Origin: Pyxicephalus adspersus
Lineage: Eukaryota; Chordata; Amphibia; Anura; Pyxicephalidae
DNA: 64,000 nucleotides
Assembly (NCBI RefSeq): GCF_032062135.1
Contig: NC_092860.1
Coordinates: forward strand, 131,667,353-131,731,352
Direction: 5' to 3'
The notes beneath the pieces were generated by a model, which was given only the letters and a program-made list of their open reading frames with translations, had not been told where the DNA came from and did no database searches. This document shows positions 51,434-62,069 of the stretch, one piece after another. Position 1 is the first letter of the stretch. Each line of letters begins with the position of its first letter. The translations under genes were made by a program, and so were the position numbers.

Positions 51434-51764
51434 AGCTGCGTACACACGGCAAATTTTTCTCGCCCGATAATCGGTATCGGCCAATTATCGGGCGAAAATC
51501 TGCCGTGTGTACAGTCGGTCGTCGTCCATCGTCCGACGACCGTCCTGGCGGATCCATGGACGATGGACGACGACCGATCCTAATGAAAGGGAAGGGGAGA
51601 GCGCGCAGCAGGGTGCCGCTCCGTCGCTCTCCCCCTCCCCTCTCCATAGAGCATGAACGGTGCTGTATGTACAGCATCGTTCATGCATCGTGCAGTCTTT
51701 TCTCGTTGGAAAGGATCGTGAAAGATCCTTTCCAACGAGAAAAATTGCAGGTGTGTACGCAGCT
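51434..51764. mobile_element. MITE family A, best-preserved multi-hairpin copy
   Basis: The ends AGCTGCGTACACAC / inverse are flanked by TAA on both sides (51431-51433 and 51765-51767). Four hairpins lie in a row. Hairpin 1 (51437-51512) has arms around GCCCGATAAT. Hairpin 2 (51511-51582) has near-perfect GTCGTCGTCCATCGTCC arms. Hairpin 3 (about 51655-51683) is GGTGCTGTATGTACAGCA-centred. Hairpin 4 (about 51704-51743) has CGTTGGAAAGGATC arms with a 6-nt loop. There is no transposase. Five short ORFs over it are shadows. Confidence 0.93.
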
Positions 51765-53129
51765 TAAGCAAATTTTATTAGTGTATGGGGTGTGTCCTCC
51801 CTCCCCTCACTGTATAGATATATATGTAGTTTTTTAGGTGAGCCACCTCTAGATTAGATTCAAAATGTAAATGAGGGGAGAAAAGAAACAGGTTTGAGGC
51901 TCAAGGATTTTCATGCAAGAAGTAAAGTTTATTGATTGATTATTAAATACATAAACCATCCAATACACATAAACAATGTTGTTTTTTTCTGTCCTATTAA
52001 CATTTTACAAGACAGGATATTGATACATACTATACATAGTAAATTTCATCAAGTGGTTATTAACGTAACCACATAACCGTTCATGTGACCGTGCCGTCAC
52101 ATGCAATATTCCGTCTCGTTTCGCCACCTTGGGCTTCCTCAGGGTTAGATATTAATGCGCGCTTAACGATCTTTATGTATAGAGATGTAACATGTCAGAG
52201 ATATAAAACATAATATAATCTAATTATTAATGTAGACATACTGAAAAGATAATAAATCAAAATTAATCATAATCATGAATAGTCAATATGTATATAAAGG
52301 CATTGGAAGCAGAATGTCCAAAACAATACCATAATGAAAAAAACTTAAATGCTGAAAATGAGTCATAATACAGATGTTCTATATATTCAAATGTGTGTTA
52401 AATTTTATCAGTGCTCTGTATGGCCATGGTTACACATTTAGGTAGGCAAAGACCTGCAACATGTATCCAATATCAGGTGTACAAGTGATACCACATTTTA
52501 TTCTAGTACTATCTACTAGTTTTTTGGGAAATTGCAGGGAAATCCTTGATCTAACCATATTGTATACTTAAACTGGCAAATTCTAGACTTTGAAAAGAAC
52601 AGCCTGCAGATGGGATACTATGGTGCATGCCATGGTGTAAGGAGGCCCCGGATAAATTTATATGATAAGTAGACTTGGGTATAATAAGTCATTGTACCTA
52701 CAAGATACTCTTTAGATGAATATAAATGCTAGAACAAGATATAAATGCTTAAAACACTTCCACTACATATGCTTTTCTAGACCCACCTTAATGAAGAACT
52801 TCATTCTAACACATGGGGGCTACTTAGTAACCAGCAACAACAAACACTTTGATGAGGAGTATGTAACCTGCAGAATATGATGAAGAGTATAGTGGATCAG
52901 ATGATAAAATGTCAGATGATAAAATAACCTTGTGCCCTTTACATTGCTAGTCAGTACTAGAAAAAATTCCTGGTGCTATTAGTCAGTGGGAGAAGAAAAG
53001 AACCCCACTGCTGGTGAATGCCAGAGAAAATTCCTAGTATTTTTGGTCACCTGAAGGTAGAAAAATGCCCTTGGATTGGTGTCAGTTGGATGAATTAGAA
53101 GATTATTATCTTTAAAAACATATATAGTC
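51765..53129. other. AT-rich sequence, one repeat fragment, no gene
   Basis: Apart from 52050-52160, nothing was recognised. An upstream extension of the Tc1 relic may lie in 52780-53129 but is too decayed to call. Confidence 0.4.
52050..52160 (-). repeat. CpG-rich dispersed repeat fragment
   Basis: Inverted, it reads CTGAGGAAGCCCAAGGTGGC followed by GAAACGAGACGGAAT, a GAGGAAGCC...CGAAACG signature common in frog dispersed repeats. CpG content is unusual for this window. The family is uncertain. Confidence 0.4.
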
Positions 53130-53600
53130 ATATGCACTCCATGGGGAATATTATGATTTGGGATTGCTTTGCTGCATTAAAGCTTGAGTAACTTGGTCAT
53201 TGAGCCAACTATGAATCCTGCACAAAGGGTACTTGATGGAAATGTGACGACATCTGTCAAAAAGGTGAAGAAAATCAACACAATAATGATCTGATTCACA
53301 CTAGAAAACCTAACAAGGAATGTCTCGAAAATAATTTGAGCTGAGCTGGCCTAATTAGAACCCTGATTTGAATCCCACTGAAATGTTGTGGAGGGATTTG
53401 TAGTAAAAACAAAGTTAATGGAAAGAAACTCACAAAAATATTGCAACTGAAGACATTTTGTTGGATAAGTGGTCTAAACCGATGGACATGTATGCAAAAT
53501 CAGGCCAAGAATGCATTTATGCTTTCCATAGTACACTATTACACCTGTCGATGTTTTTTGACATGATTAAAAAGGCAATTTTTTTCTTGTACATGTATCA
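53130..53600 (+). pseudogene. Tc1/mariner transposase relic (C-terminal catalytic part)
   Basis: From 53141 one frame reads MGNIMIWDCFAA, matching the Tc1 segment before the second catalytic Asp. The same frame at 53276 reads QHNNDLIHTRK, aligned to the QxDNDPxHT block with the catalytic Asp replaced by Asn. After a frameshift, 53347-53400 reads WPN*NPDLNPTEMLWRDL, the diagnostic SPDLNPIE...LW block with the final Glu kept but a stop at 53356. Stops at 53189 and 53401 and at least one frameshift make it dead. Terminal inverted repeats were not found. Confidence 0.85.
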
Positions 53601-54839
53601 CCTCAATCTGTAAATCAACTAGCATCTTTACATGGCTGCATATACAGTTAGATTTGGAATAAACCCCACCTTAAACTTTGAAGTGGGCCTGTTAACATTC
53701 AGGTCAATGCCTTCTTAATATTTATAATACCAATCATCTATTGACATTGTTCTCTTCAGGACCCCAGATTCACCCTCATTAATATTGCCTACTTACGATT
53801 TCATATAAGGTCCCATTACCATTGCTTTAGATCAGCACCCTCCCTTTTCTCTTCCACAACCATTTAGGACCACAGATCTGAGTAACAGCAGAGCACAACG
53901 AGGTAGCTTTTTCCCGGACTTCCCATTTGGCTTTCAGTCACATGACGTAGGAAAGGGTATATTTATTTGTATCTTCTGTACATCTGTTACGCTGGGTAAA
54001 GTTCTGCTGGCATCATTGGTAGTGCTGAGATATGGGATAGGTCCACCAGACTCTGGAATTTAGTTCAAATCCTGAACAGTCCCACGTAAAGTGAGTGTGC
54101 TGTCATTATAATTTTGACCTTGGCTTGCCTTTTGGATGCTTGATTTCTACCTGCCCTGACTATCTCTTGGATGTTCAAGCTTTTTTTTGCCACAGCTAAC
54201 CATGACCCATGTCACATTTCTGCCTAAAATACATCTAAATACTATAAAAGCTTTAACATGTAAATGTAATGTCAAAAGTTTTTCTACTTTTTTCAGTAGG
54301 CAAGTTTCATTAAAATAATATGTGGTGATCTTGCCAGGAAGAGCTTTGGTTAGGCACTTCTTGATATAGGGGGCTCTCCAAGGATTGTATGCATGTAGAC
54401 AAGGTCAGGATGGAATATGGTGCATAACAAAATGAAAACAGAAGAGAAATTGTGTTATGATAAACAGTGTTTTAGCAAATAAAATGTCATCTAATTAAGT
54501 TTTATACATCTATTTATTAAAATGCTAGCCCCCACATTTCCATTACATATAACGCTTTAGCCTTTAAGTCAGTACTTGATCAACATGTGAACTGTCACAA
54601 TTGGGGTAAACCTGGGATTCTCAGCCTTGGATTATCTCTGGGCAAAACCCAAACCTTCTTTCCAAGGGGTAACTAGACATTTCCTAGAGCTCACCCGAAC
54701 CTATCCTTAGCAATGGTAGCACACAATACCTACAAAACAAACCATATAAATATGTGAAAGGTTGAAGAGTAAACATTCCGCATTTTGTAGATCTGCATTT
54801 CTTTCATAACAAAGCAAAATCTAAATATTTTCTCGCCTG

Positions 54840-55160
54840 TGTGTCAGAAAGCTGTGATTACCAGTAAATGGTGATCAGATAAAAAGGTTAACCCTTCCAT
54901 TTCCTTAATTAAACTACCAGATGCTGTTAAAAGTTAATTAATTATGCTAATTAGATCAATAAATCAATAACTTGGTTGCCATAGTAACTCGCAGAAAAAA
55001 TCACATAATTCATCACCCTTCTTGTAAAACAGATACCTAAATTCTGCTGGCTGTGTATTTATGTGGTGTTGACCTGGAATTGGCGTGTTCTCCCATGTCA
55101 GGGCTAATCCTCGTCTCTACATAACAAGCAAGGAGTTTCCTCTTACTGACAAGTGCAGAT
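54840..55160. promoter_or_regulatory. Candidate conserved enhancer with homeodomain sites and an RFX X-box
   Basis: CTTAATTAAACTACC, AAGTTAATTAATTATGCTAATTAG and ATCAATAAATCAATAAC give a run of TAAT/ATTA cores from 54903 to 54970. The X-box at 54975-54988 follows directly. Further on are GTTGACCTGG, GGGCTAATCCTCG (K50 homeodomain core) and the E-box CAGATG. The block is not simple repeat and matches nothing else in the window. High motif density is the evidence; function and conservation are inferred. Confidence 0.33.
54975..54988. promoter_or_regulatory. RFX-type X-box
   Basis: GTTGCCATAGTAAC fits the RFX consensus of two inverted half-sites (GTNRCC, 0-3 bases, RGYAAC) with a 2-bp spacer and no mismatch. 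RFX proteins regulate ciliary and neural genes. Occupancy here is untested. Confidence 0.5.
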
Positions 55161-56006
55161 GGCTTGAAGAAGGCCGGTCAGTCTGAAAGGTTCTTCACAT
55201 ATGTTGCTTTCATTGTTGGTCATTTCCAGCTGGGCTCCATGCTGGTTTGGGAATACAGTTCACAAACATTTGCTGATGTGCTAATGGGTCTAGGTTAGTT
55301 ATTTGTAAATCACTTCCATGGGGCAATGCTGTATTGAAAAATATGTTTGGTGTAGGAAATGAAGATATAGACCATTGATTCTACCCGGGGTTTTAAAAAG
55401 AGAAAAAATAAGGAAATACATTGGTAATGTGTAGATATATCTGTACAGGTTAGTATAGGGGTTGGAGAGTTGTGTTTATAAGGTATACACTGGTTGTTAT
55501 CATTCGTAATTCTTAATTTTTTTTATTATGTATTTTTGCATTATATACTTTTTATGCAGTTTTAACACAATTTTGTATGCAGATCAGCCTTAGTATTATC
55601 CACCCTTATTATGTGAAAATGAGGACTTTTAAAACGTATTCCAGGCAGTGTTATGGCTGGTCCCAGCCTACCACTGACGCTTTGGGTGAAGAACGTGGTC
55701 ATTTATCTGTTAGGTGTAAATAAAGGCAAATACAAGCTTATAATCTGCAAAATAGGTCTAATGCCTCATGCGGACATCTCAACATTGTAGCTTCAAATGA
55801 TCTTCCATGATTATTTTTAGTGACAGGTGAGCCAATGAGCACTGTTCATACAGCACTGTTTTGTTCGATGGAGAGGAAAGCGGGAGGACGTCCAGTACCC
55901 AGCTGTGTTCTCCTCCATTGGAGTGAAGCAGCAGTTGTTACTGACTAATCTTTCCAATATTTTGCATGTTGATGGGCAGCATTGACTTGTATTCTTACAA
56001 ACACAT

Positions 56007-56223
56007 TGGCCCTGATTTATTAAAGCTCTGCAAGGTTGGAGAGGATACACTTTTATCAGTGAAGCTGGGTGATCCAGCAAACCTGGAATGGATCTGGTCC
56101 AGGATTCAAATATTTGCTAGCAAATGAGTTTAAGAAATCCATTCCAAGTTTGCTGGATCACCCAGCTTTACTGATAAAAGTGTATTATCTCCAGCCTAGG
56201 GGAGTTTTAATAAATCAGGGCCA
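56007..56223. mobile_element. Foldback MITE family B, well-preserved copy
   Basis: It runs from GGCCCTGATTTATTAAAGC to TTTTAATAAATCAGGGCC, with the ~95-bp arms strongly complementary (TTATCAGTGAAGCTGGGTGA against TCACCCAGCTTTACTGATAA). It is flanked by ATT on both sides. The 87-codon minus frame overlapping it is an artefact. Confidence 0.92.
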
Positions 56224-56469
56224 TTAAGTTATTTATAAACATCATTCTTTTTCAGTTTGGAATTATCTGCACAGATATGAACATTTTTTATTTTCTTATA
56301 AATAAGCAGTTGTAAAAGAAGCAGAAAATGTTATTTTTTACAATTGACCATATCTCCTAAACTGATTTCAATATTTATTGTGTTGATTCTGCATTCTCCT
56401 TTAAATATACAACTTCTATGGTGTGTTTGTGTCCAATGGAATATAAACAATGAATTGCTTAGATAGGTC

Positions 56470-56591
56470 CGACATTGCATTCTCCCGCCTCCCCCCTTCA
56501 AGCCTCATTCTGCACACAGCGAGCAGGGAAGCACCATCGTATCTAGAGGGTTTCCGTATGTCGAATGTCCTTAACCCGGGGACTACCTGTA
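56470..56591. mobile_element. Tigger-like element, right-end fragment
   Basis: GAGCAGGGAAGCACCATCGT and TTAACCCGGGGACTACCTGTA match the right end of 1090-1566, with one copy only and no tandem amplification. The left end is absent. Three ORFs over it are shadows. Confidence 0.7.
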
Positions 56592-58560
56592 TGTGCACTG
56601 CCAGAGGTGACTTGTTTCTTCCAAGAACCCCATCATGATCCACCACAACTGCAGCTGTATTCAAATGTGCAAAGTAGTTCCCAGCTGTTCTCAATCAGTT
56701 TAATGGGAGTATTGGTAGAACGTTTGAACACAAAAACCCTAAATTTTATGGAGCTGGTGCGGTCAGATTGTATTATTTGTAGTTAAATATTAGGTATCAA
56801 ATTTGACACCTTTCAGTCTCAGAACTCAGGAGAACTGCAATGCTTGACACACAATTTCTCAGAGGTGATGAACTTGCAACTCTGTCCTCTTGATGAAGCC
56901 TACCCAATTTTTAATGATATATAATGGTTGGTGCAAAGGGCTGCCCCTCACTTGCACAGAACATGCTTATAATTTTCCTAGTATTCGCTACTCTTAACCT
57001 GGTTGGCTGCTTATGGTCACATGTAGTAGTAGTATATATATTAAGACAATACAAATATAGGAGAGACATTTTTCAGCTGATATAAAGGCAAAGCTTCAAA
57101 TATTTTCAAAACTACTTTGCTTCAATAAAATGGTTAAACCTCCATGCTGGGATACGTAATATTAATACGCATTACGAATTCAGAGGACGCGGTGTACAAC
57201 TCGTGTGTCTTTCCTGACTTCTAGCAAAATTTGTAATTTCTTCATCTGGCTGTTTGCACGACCTGTCAGATGATTGAAACCTTGTGTAAATTATAAGGCA
57301 TATGTGTATTTCTACACTGCACAAACACACTAAAAATCCAATTTCTTGCATCATGTATGATTGCAAACATTTCATCTGTCGAGCCTCACACTGTGTCCTA
57401 TTTTCTCAAAGTATTGCTGACTGTTTTATTTCTTTTCATCAGTGTGATTTACAAAGTTTATCTTGTGTCAACACTGTAATGATGGAGAATATTGCCTAGA
57501 TACTGCTTTTCAACCTACTTTTAGTTGTGGCGCTCAGGTAGTCACCGGTTGTGATAGAGACAATAGAATTATATGTTAGGCTTCCTCTCTTTCTCTACAA
57601 TTTACATTCAGTAGGAAGACAATTCCTGTGTGTTTTACATTGCTCAGCTTAACCCTTCCAAGTTTTGCTTCCCTTTGGAGAGATTTGTTTGTCTCTTACA
57701 AAAATTGTACAAAAAATAAATAGAATGAGATTTTTAATCTACCAACAATTTGCTTATTTAAATCATTATTTTTCTGGAGTTTCATCAAGTGTTCCATGCC
57801 GTCCGTCATTTGGGGGAATTCTTCTTCTTAAGGAACCCTTCTTACTCCTCAGATATCTCTCTCTTTTGGACCAAAATATACAAATCCATAAAAGAAAGAA
57901 TTAATATGTATTTTTTTTTACTTATCATTCTTTTTACTAATATTAGTATTATTTGTATTTATTTATAAACATTTAATATATTATATTTTATATAATATAA
58001 TTTATATAAACATATAAACAAGGCATTTTGCAGCTCTATGCAATAAATAGCACAAATAATGACACAAGACAGAAGAAGATCCTACCCAACTGAGCCTACA
58101 ATTTAACACCTTAAGAACCAGCCTCTGTATTTCTTTTTTTTTAAATAGTATAAAGGAAAAGTAATAGTGAAAAAAATACTTGGTGGTATAACTAAATCAC
58201 TTATAGTGTAAAAATTTGGATTAGTATGCAGAATGGGGGCTGGGCAGAGGCGTGTCTAATAGCGAACCCATCCCAAGCAAAACTAACTATAACCTGTGTT
58301 ATCTGTAAAAATAAACATTCCACGCTTGAAATTGAACAAGTATGCTCATAGGAAGATTTTTATTTAGAAGATTTCTCATTACTTTCTTTCCTGGTGACAA
58401 TAGGCACTAGAACCAATAGAAAGGGTAAGTTTCCTTAGGGAAGACACCAACTGCAGCAATACATGAATAATGATGGCCACAGGAAAGACTGCCACCTTTA
58501 CAGAAAGCCTAAATGATCATTGGTGTCAGTTTAATTGACCTGAGAGGCACAGACTGGTAA
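56592..58560. other. AT-rich sequence without supported gene
   Basis: 57930-58015 is almost pure A/T. No exon, RNA gene or repeat family was recognised. Confidence 0.45.
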
Positions 58561-58614
58561 TTGCCCAGGGACCCCCTAGCAGCCCCTGGAGGAACCCTGG
58601 ATGGGAAACACTGG
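58561..58614 (-). mobile_element. hAT-like element terminus
   Basis: Inverted, it reads CCAGTGTTTCCCATCCAGGG then TTCCTCCAGGGGCTGCTAGGG, the 5' end of the family at 46031 and 47740. Only ~55 bp remains. Confidence 0.65.
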
Positions 58615-58732
58615 CTTAAACTGACATTGATAGGATTGAAATAGGTACAGAGAAGCCACCAATCTTTTGTGCATCCACCAGTAGCTTAGTTTCTGCCTAG
58701 GCTGCCTTGTCGATGATCTAACTCTTACCTAA

Positions 58733-59053
58733 GGCTAGGTACACACGTGCAATTGTTCTCGTCTGATAATTGGCTCAGGGCCGATATCGGACGAGAATCT
58801 GGCGTGTGTACAGTGCTCGTCGTTAATCAAACGAACGACCTTCCTGGTGGATCAACGGACGATGGACAACGAACGATCGTATTGGAAGTGAAGGGAGAGG
58901 AAAGTGCAGTGGGGTTCCGGGTGATCCCCTCTCCGTAGAGCAGAACAGTGCTGTATGTACGGCACTCTTCCATGCATCGTGCAGTCATTAGTCGTTGGAA
59001 AGGATTGTGAAAGATCCTTTCCAATGATAATTATTGCACATGTGTACATAGCC
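58733..59053. mobile_element. MITE family A
   Basis: The ends GGCTAGGTACACACGTGCAA and the inverse of TTGCACATGTGTACATAGCC are flanked by perfect TAA duplications (58730-58732 and 59054-59056). The 3' hairpin GTTGGAAAGGATTGTGAAAG...CCTTTCCAA is intact. The central inverted pair is weaker than at 51434. Three ORFs over it are spurious. Confidence 0.92.
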
Positions 59054-61024
59054 TAAGCCTAACCCATTAGCTAACATTGACCTTATCTTTAATTCTTACC
59101 CTACCCCTAAATCTCAAGAACATCCACAATCTTATCACAAAGAATAATTGTAATACATTTTGTAATCACACTTTTGAGACAAAAACTAACATTTTTAGAA
59201 TTGAGGTGCAATGCACTAAACTATTTGTGTAATAATACTTCCAAAAATGCCAACTCCACCTGCAATTGTTTCTACTCTTATGTATAACAGTGTGCCCAGA
59301 CATTGTGCCAGTTTCTGCCCTGGTTCTTCATAATACTATGGCTACACTGTGCATGGTATAAAAAACCCCTATTGTCTGTCTTTAGAACACTCTTCAGGTA
59401 ATGGGAAACACTTAGAACAAAGGTTCCATTGGCTACTAACTGTAAACAGTGTTTCAGTTAAGCAGCTTTTCCTGCTTTGCTTTTATTTCTTTTTTTTCGC
59501 ATCCCTTTTCTCTTTTGTGAAAGGATGACAGCAGTTGTAGACCAAGAACAGCTGAGCAGTTTCTTAAACCTTTTATGAACGAGAAAACCACAAACCGAAA
59601 TCTAAGCCAAGTGTAACAATGTGACGTTTGCTGACTGAGGGCATCTTGAAATATGTTGCAAATTATTGCAAGAAGAAGTGATTTTCATATTTATTAATAT
59701 AGAACAAGCTTATACAATCTGAATTTCCACTGCCAGTAGGACCATTTCACCAAATCTAGTTGCTAAATTGTTTGGCAGTTTTGACTATAAAATATCTTAC
59801 TGTACAGATTTGTATTAGGTGTACAAGTCAGATAAATGAGTTACAATGGTCAGTGTATTCAGTATTTATCAGTGCTGCAAACTAGAGAGATCTATTTTGG
59901 ATGTGGGACACACTACATTTTTTATTACATTCACAAGGTAATGTGGTCACATTTATCTATATACCACTGATAACAATATTGCATACGATATTTTGTCACA
60001 TGTTCAGCACTTCAAAGCAGAAATAAAACGGAAGTCAAATTTTCCTTATAATATCATAGGTTGCTATTACTCTTTCGGAACATGGTAGTTGCATAGCAGT
60101 TACGTTGACACCTTGCCTTCTATACAATTTATTTACTGACCCAGAACAATGAATGTAAATGAAGTAGATGAAAACACATACTTATCTGTTTACTTTCTCC
60201 TGGGTATTGTTGCAAAATGTTAAAGTAAGAAGGTTGGAATGACAGTCAGAGAGATCTTCAATGCCAATGGTAAATCTGCTTACATTTTATAAAATGCTTA
60301 TACAATTACTAAATCTGTTTTGATTACATATCCTTTTTAAAAACCAGTGACGTGATCACTAAGTCTGCTGCAATGCATGCAAATTGTGGCTGGTAAGAGG
60401 AATTGATATGGATAGAGACTCAGCTACTGAGCCTCCATGTAGAACTAAAATCCAATAAATGTAAGTGGTTGGGCATGGATAGATTACCTGGCGAGGAAAA
60501 AGATCAGTGGCCCCCAATCTTTTGGAGCTCGCTGACCACTAAATGCACCAACTCTGGACCGTGCATGCGCGGGGAGCCGTGTGTCACCAACTTACCCCAG
60601 AGTGATGCCAGAACCCACCCACTCTCCCAACGCAGGGTGAGCCTGGGACCCTGGGTTAGATGATTTTGGATGTTCATCAGAAGGGATGTGAGGTAACCCA
60701 AGGTTGGAGTTCAGCTTTAAACCTATAATTTTACATTTAAAATCAGCCTAACAAAGTAAAATCATTCACACCCCATGTGTTTCTATATTCCTGATTGCAG
60801 TAGCCTTCTTTAGTGTTGGTTCGGCAGATGACCTAGAAAATGCTGACTATTTCTGCATAGAAACTTTACATCGATTTGAATACGGTTATAATCGTATAAT
60901 TTAGATGCTAAGAATGTGGTTCTATTCAAGTCTATGTGGAGCTACAAGGCCCCCAACTCTTCCAGTTACACATTATCAGAAACAGCACTCTGCTCAACTG
61001 GGAATGCAAAGATGGACATTTTGC
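59054..61024. other. AT-rich sequence, one repeat, no gene
   Basis: Apart from 60490-60722, no gene or repeat was recognised. Confidence 0.45.
60490..60722. repeat. GC-richer dispersed repeat
   Basis: TTTTGGAGCTCGCTGACCAC, GGACCGTGCATGCGCGGGG and a TTGGAGTTCAGCTTTAAA end are typical of frog dispersed repeats, and the composition jumps sharply against the flanks. The 86- and 65-codon frames are unlikely to be genes. Confidence 0.5.
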
Positions 61025-61361
61025 ATCGGTGGCTCAATGGTTAGCACTCTGTCCTTTGCAGAACTAGGTCCAAGGTTTGAATCTTGGCCAGGACATTATC
61101 TGCATGGAGTTTGCAGGTTCTCCCCGTGTCTGCGTGGGTTTCTTCTGGGTACTCCGGTTTCCTCCCACATCCCAAAAAACATGCAGTGAGGTTAATTGGC
61201 TTCCCCCGAAAATTGACCTTAGACTACACTAATGACATATGACTATGGTAGGGACTTTAGATTGTGAGCTCCTTTGAGGGACAGCTAGTGACATGACTAT
61301 GGACTTTGTACAGCCCTGCATAATATGATGGCGCTATATAAATACTGTGTAATAAAAATAC
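61025..61361 (+). mobile_element. tRNA-derived SINE, full-length with target-site duplications
   Basis: The A-box region is GTGGCTCAATGGTTAGCACT and the B-box region is AGGTTTGAATCTTGGCC. The body (CTGCATGGAGTTTGCAGG, TTTCCTCCCACATCCC) is complete. The 3' tail (61308-61355) reads GTACAGCCCTGCATAATATG then GGCGCTATATAAATACTG. TTTTGC precedes (61019-61024) and follows (61363-61368), a target-site duplication. A 94-codon ORF reading into the head is spurious. This is the reference copy for the window. Confidence 0.93.
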
Positions 61362-61659
61362 TTTTTGCCATGGGTATATGTACTATTCCTAGGCCCCAGG
61401 AGAATTCCCCTGTGTTTGGTGATGGTTAGTACAGAGTTGAGTCTTTTGACAGCCTTCGCAGAGTGTAGATGGCCACTGTTGAATGCACTTTAGTATGGGA
61501 GAAAAGCATTTGTCCTATTGCAGTAATGAGCATTTGGCATCATAAGTATGTGCAGCAGAAACACTTCTGGGAGATCTGATTGTGCTCTGTACCTGAGCTA
61601 AGTAATAGAGTTTGTGCTAAATGCATTAGAGTACTGGTGGGGCTTTGGAGCAGTACAGA

Positions 61660-61880
61660 CAAACACGGACACACTCTCAGCTTTTGACCTGTCATGTCAA
61701 TTAAAGCTTTTCAAAGCTAAGTAGAGTGTGTGTGTCTTAACAGTCGTTTTCACCATTGTTGATTGGAAAGATCAAAGTGATCAAGTGGCCATCTTGTGTC
61801 CTTGTCAGCAGAAGATGAAGGCAAACTAATTACTAACAGAATTGGACACCTTTTTGTTCCTTTTGAGCTTACTTTGTGTT
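61660..61880. promoter_or_regulatory. Candidate enhancer with TCF/LEF-type site
   Basis: It contains TTTTGACCTGTCATGTCAAT, the palindrome AGCTTTTCAAAGCT (61705-61718), AGATCAAAG (61769-61777, TCF/LEF core) followed by TGATCAAG, and AAACTAATTACTAAC. This is motif-based inference without alignment. Confidence 0.22.
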
Positions 61881-62069
61881 CTATAAACTTGTCCAATTGA
61901 CCTGATAGTGTATTTATGAGCACCACCAGAAAATCCTTTTCCCATTATGAGATCCTACCTGCGTGTCATTGGAGGTGTATGACTATCTAAACCCCTATAC
62001 TGGTCTCATTATTTGTAATGCCAGAGCTACTCTTCAATAAAAGCAATGAAATTGATATCATTTGCAATA

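Larger units (their letters stand above)
53601..56006. other. AT-rich sequence with one strong regulatory candidate
   Basis: 54840-55160 is listed. The rest shows no gene, RNA or clear repeat. Confidence 0.4.

Noticed and set aside
51399..51837. Cluster of five overlapping ORFs on both strands (up to 110 codons)
   Set aside because: All lie over the multi-hairpin MITE. Symmetry of inverted repeats opens frames on both strands. The same applies to ORFs at 16261-16541, 18552-18957 and 58747-59049.
61025..61110. Possible tRNA gene (A and B boxes)
   Set aside because: The boxes belong to a SINE head. There is no cloverleaf-compatible anticodon or acceptor stem, and the sequence continues into a repeated body.
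60905..61189. 94-codon ORF
   Set aside because: It reads into a SINE head and body. A similar peptide appears at 11495-11689 because that is another SINE copy.
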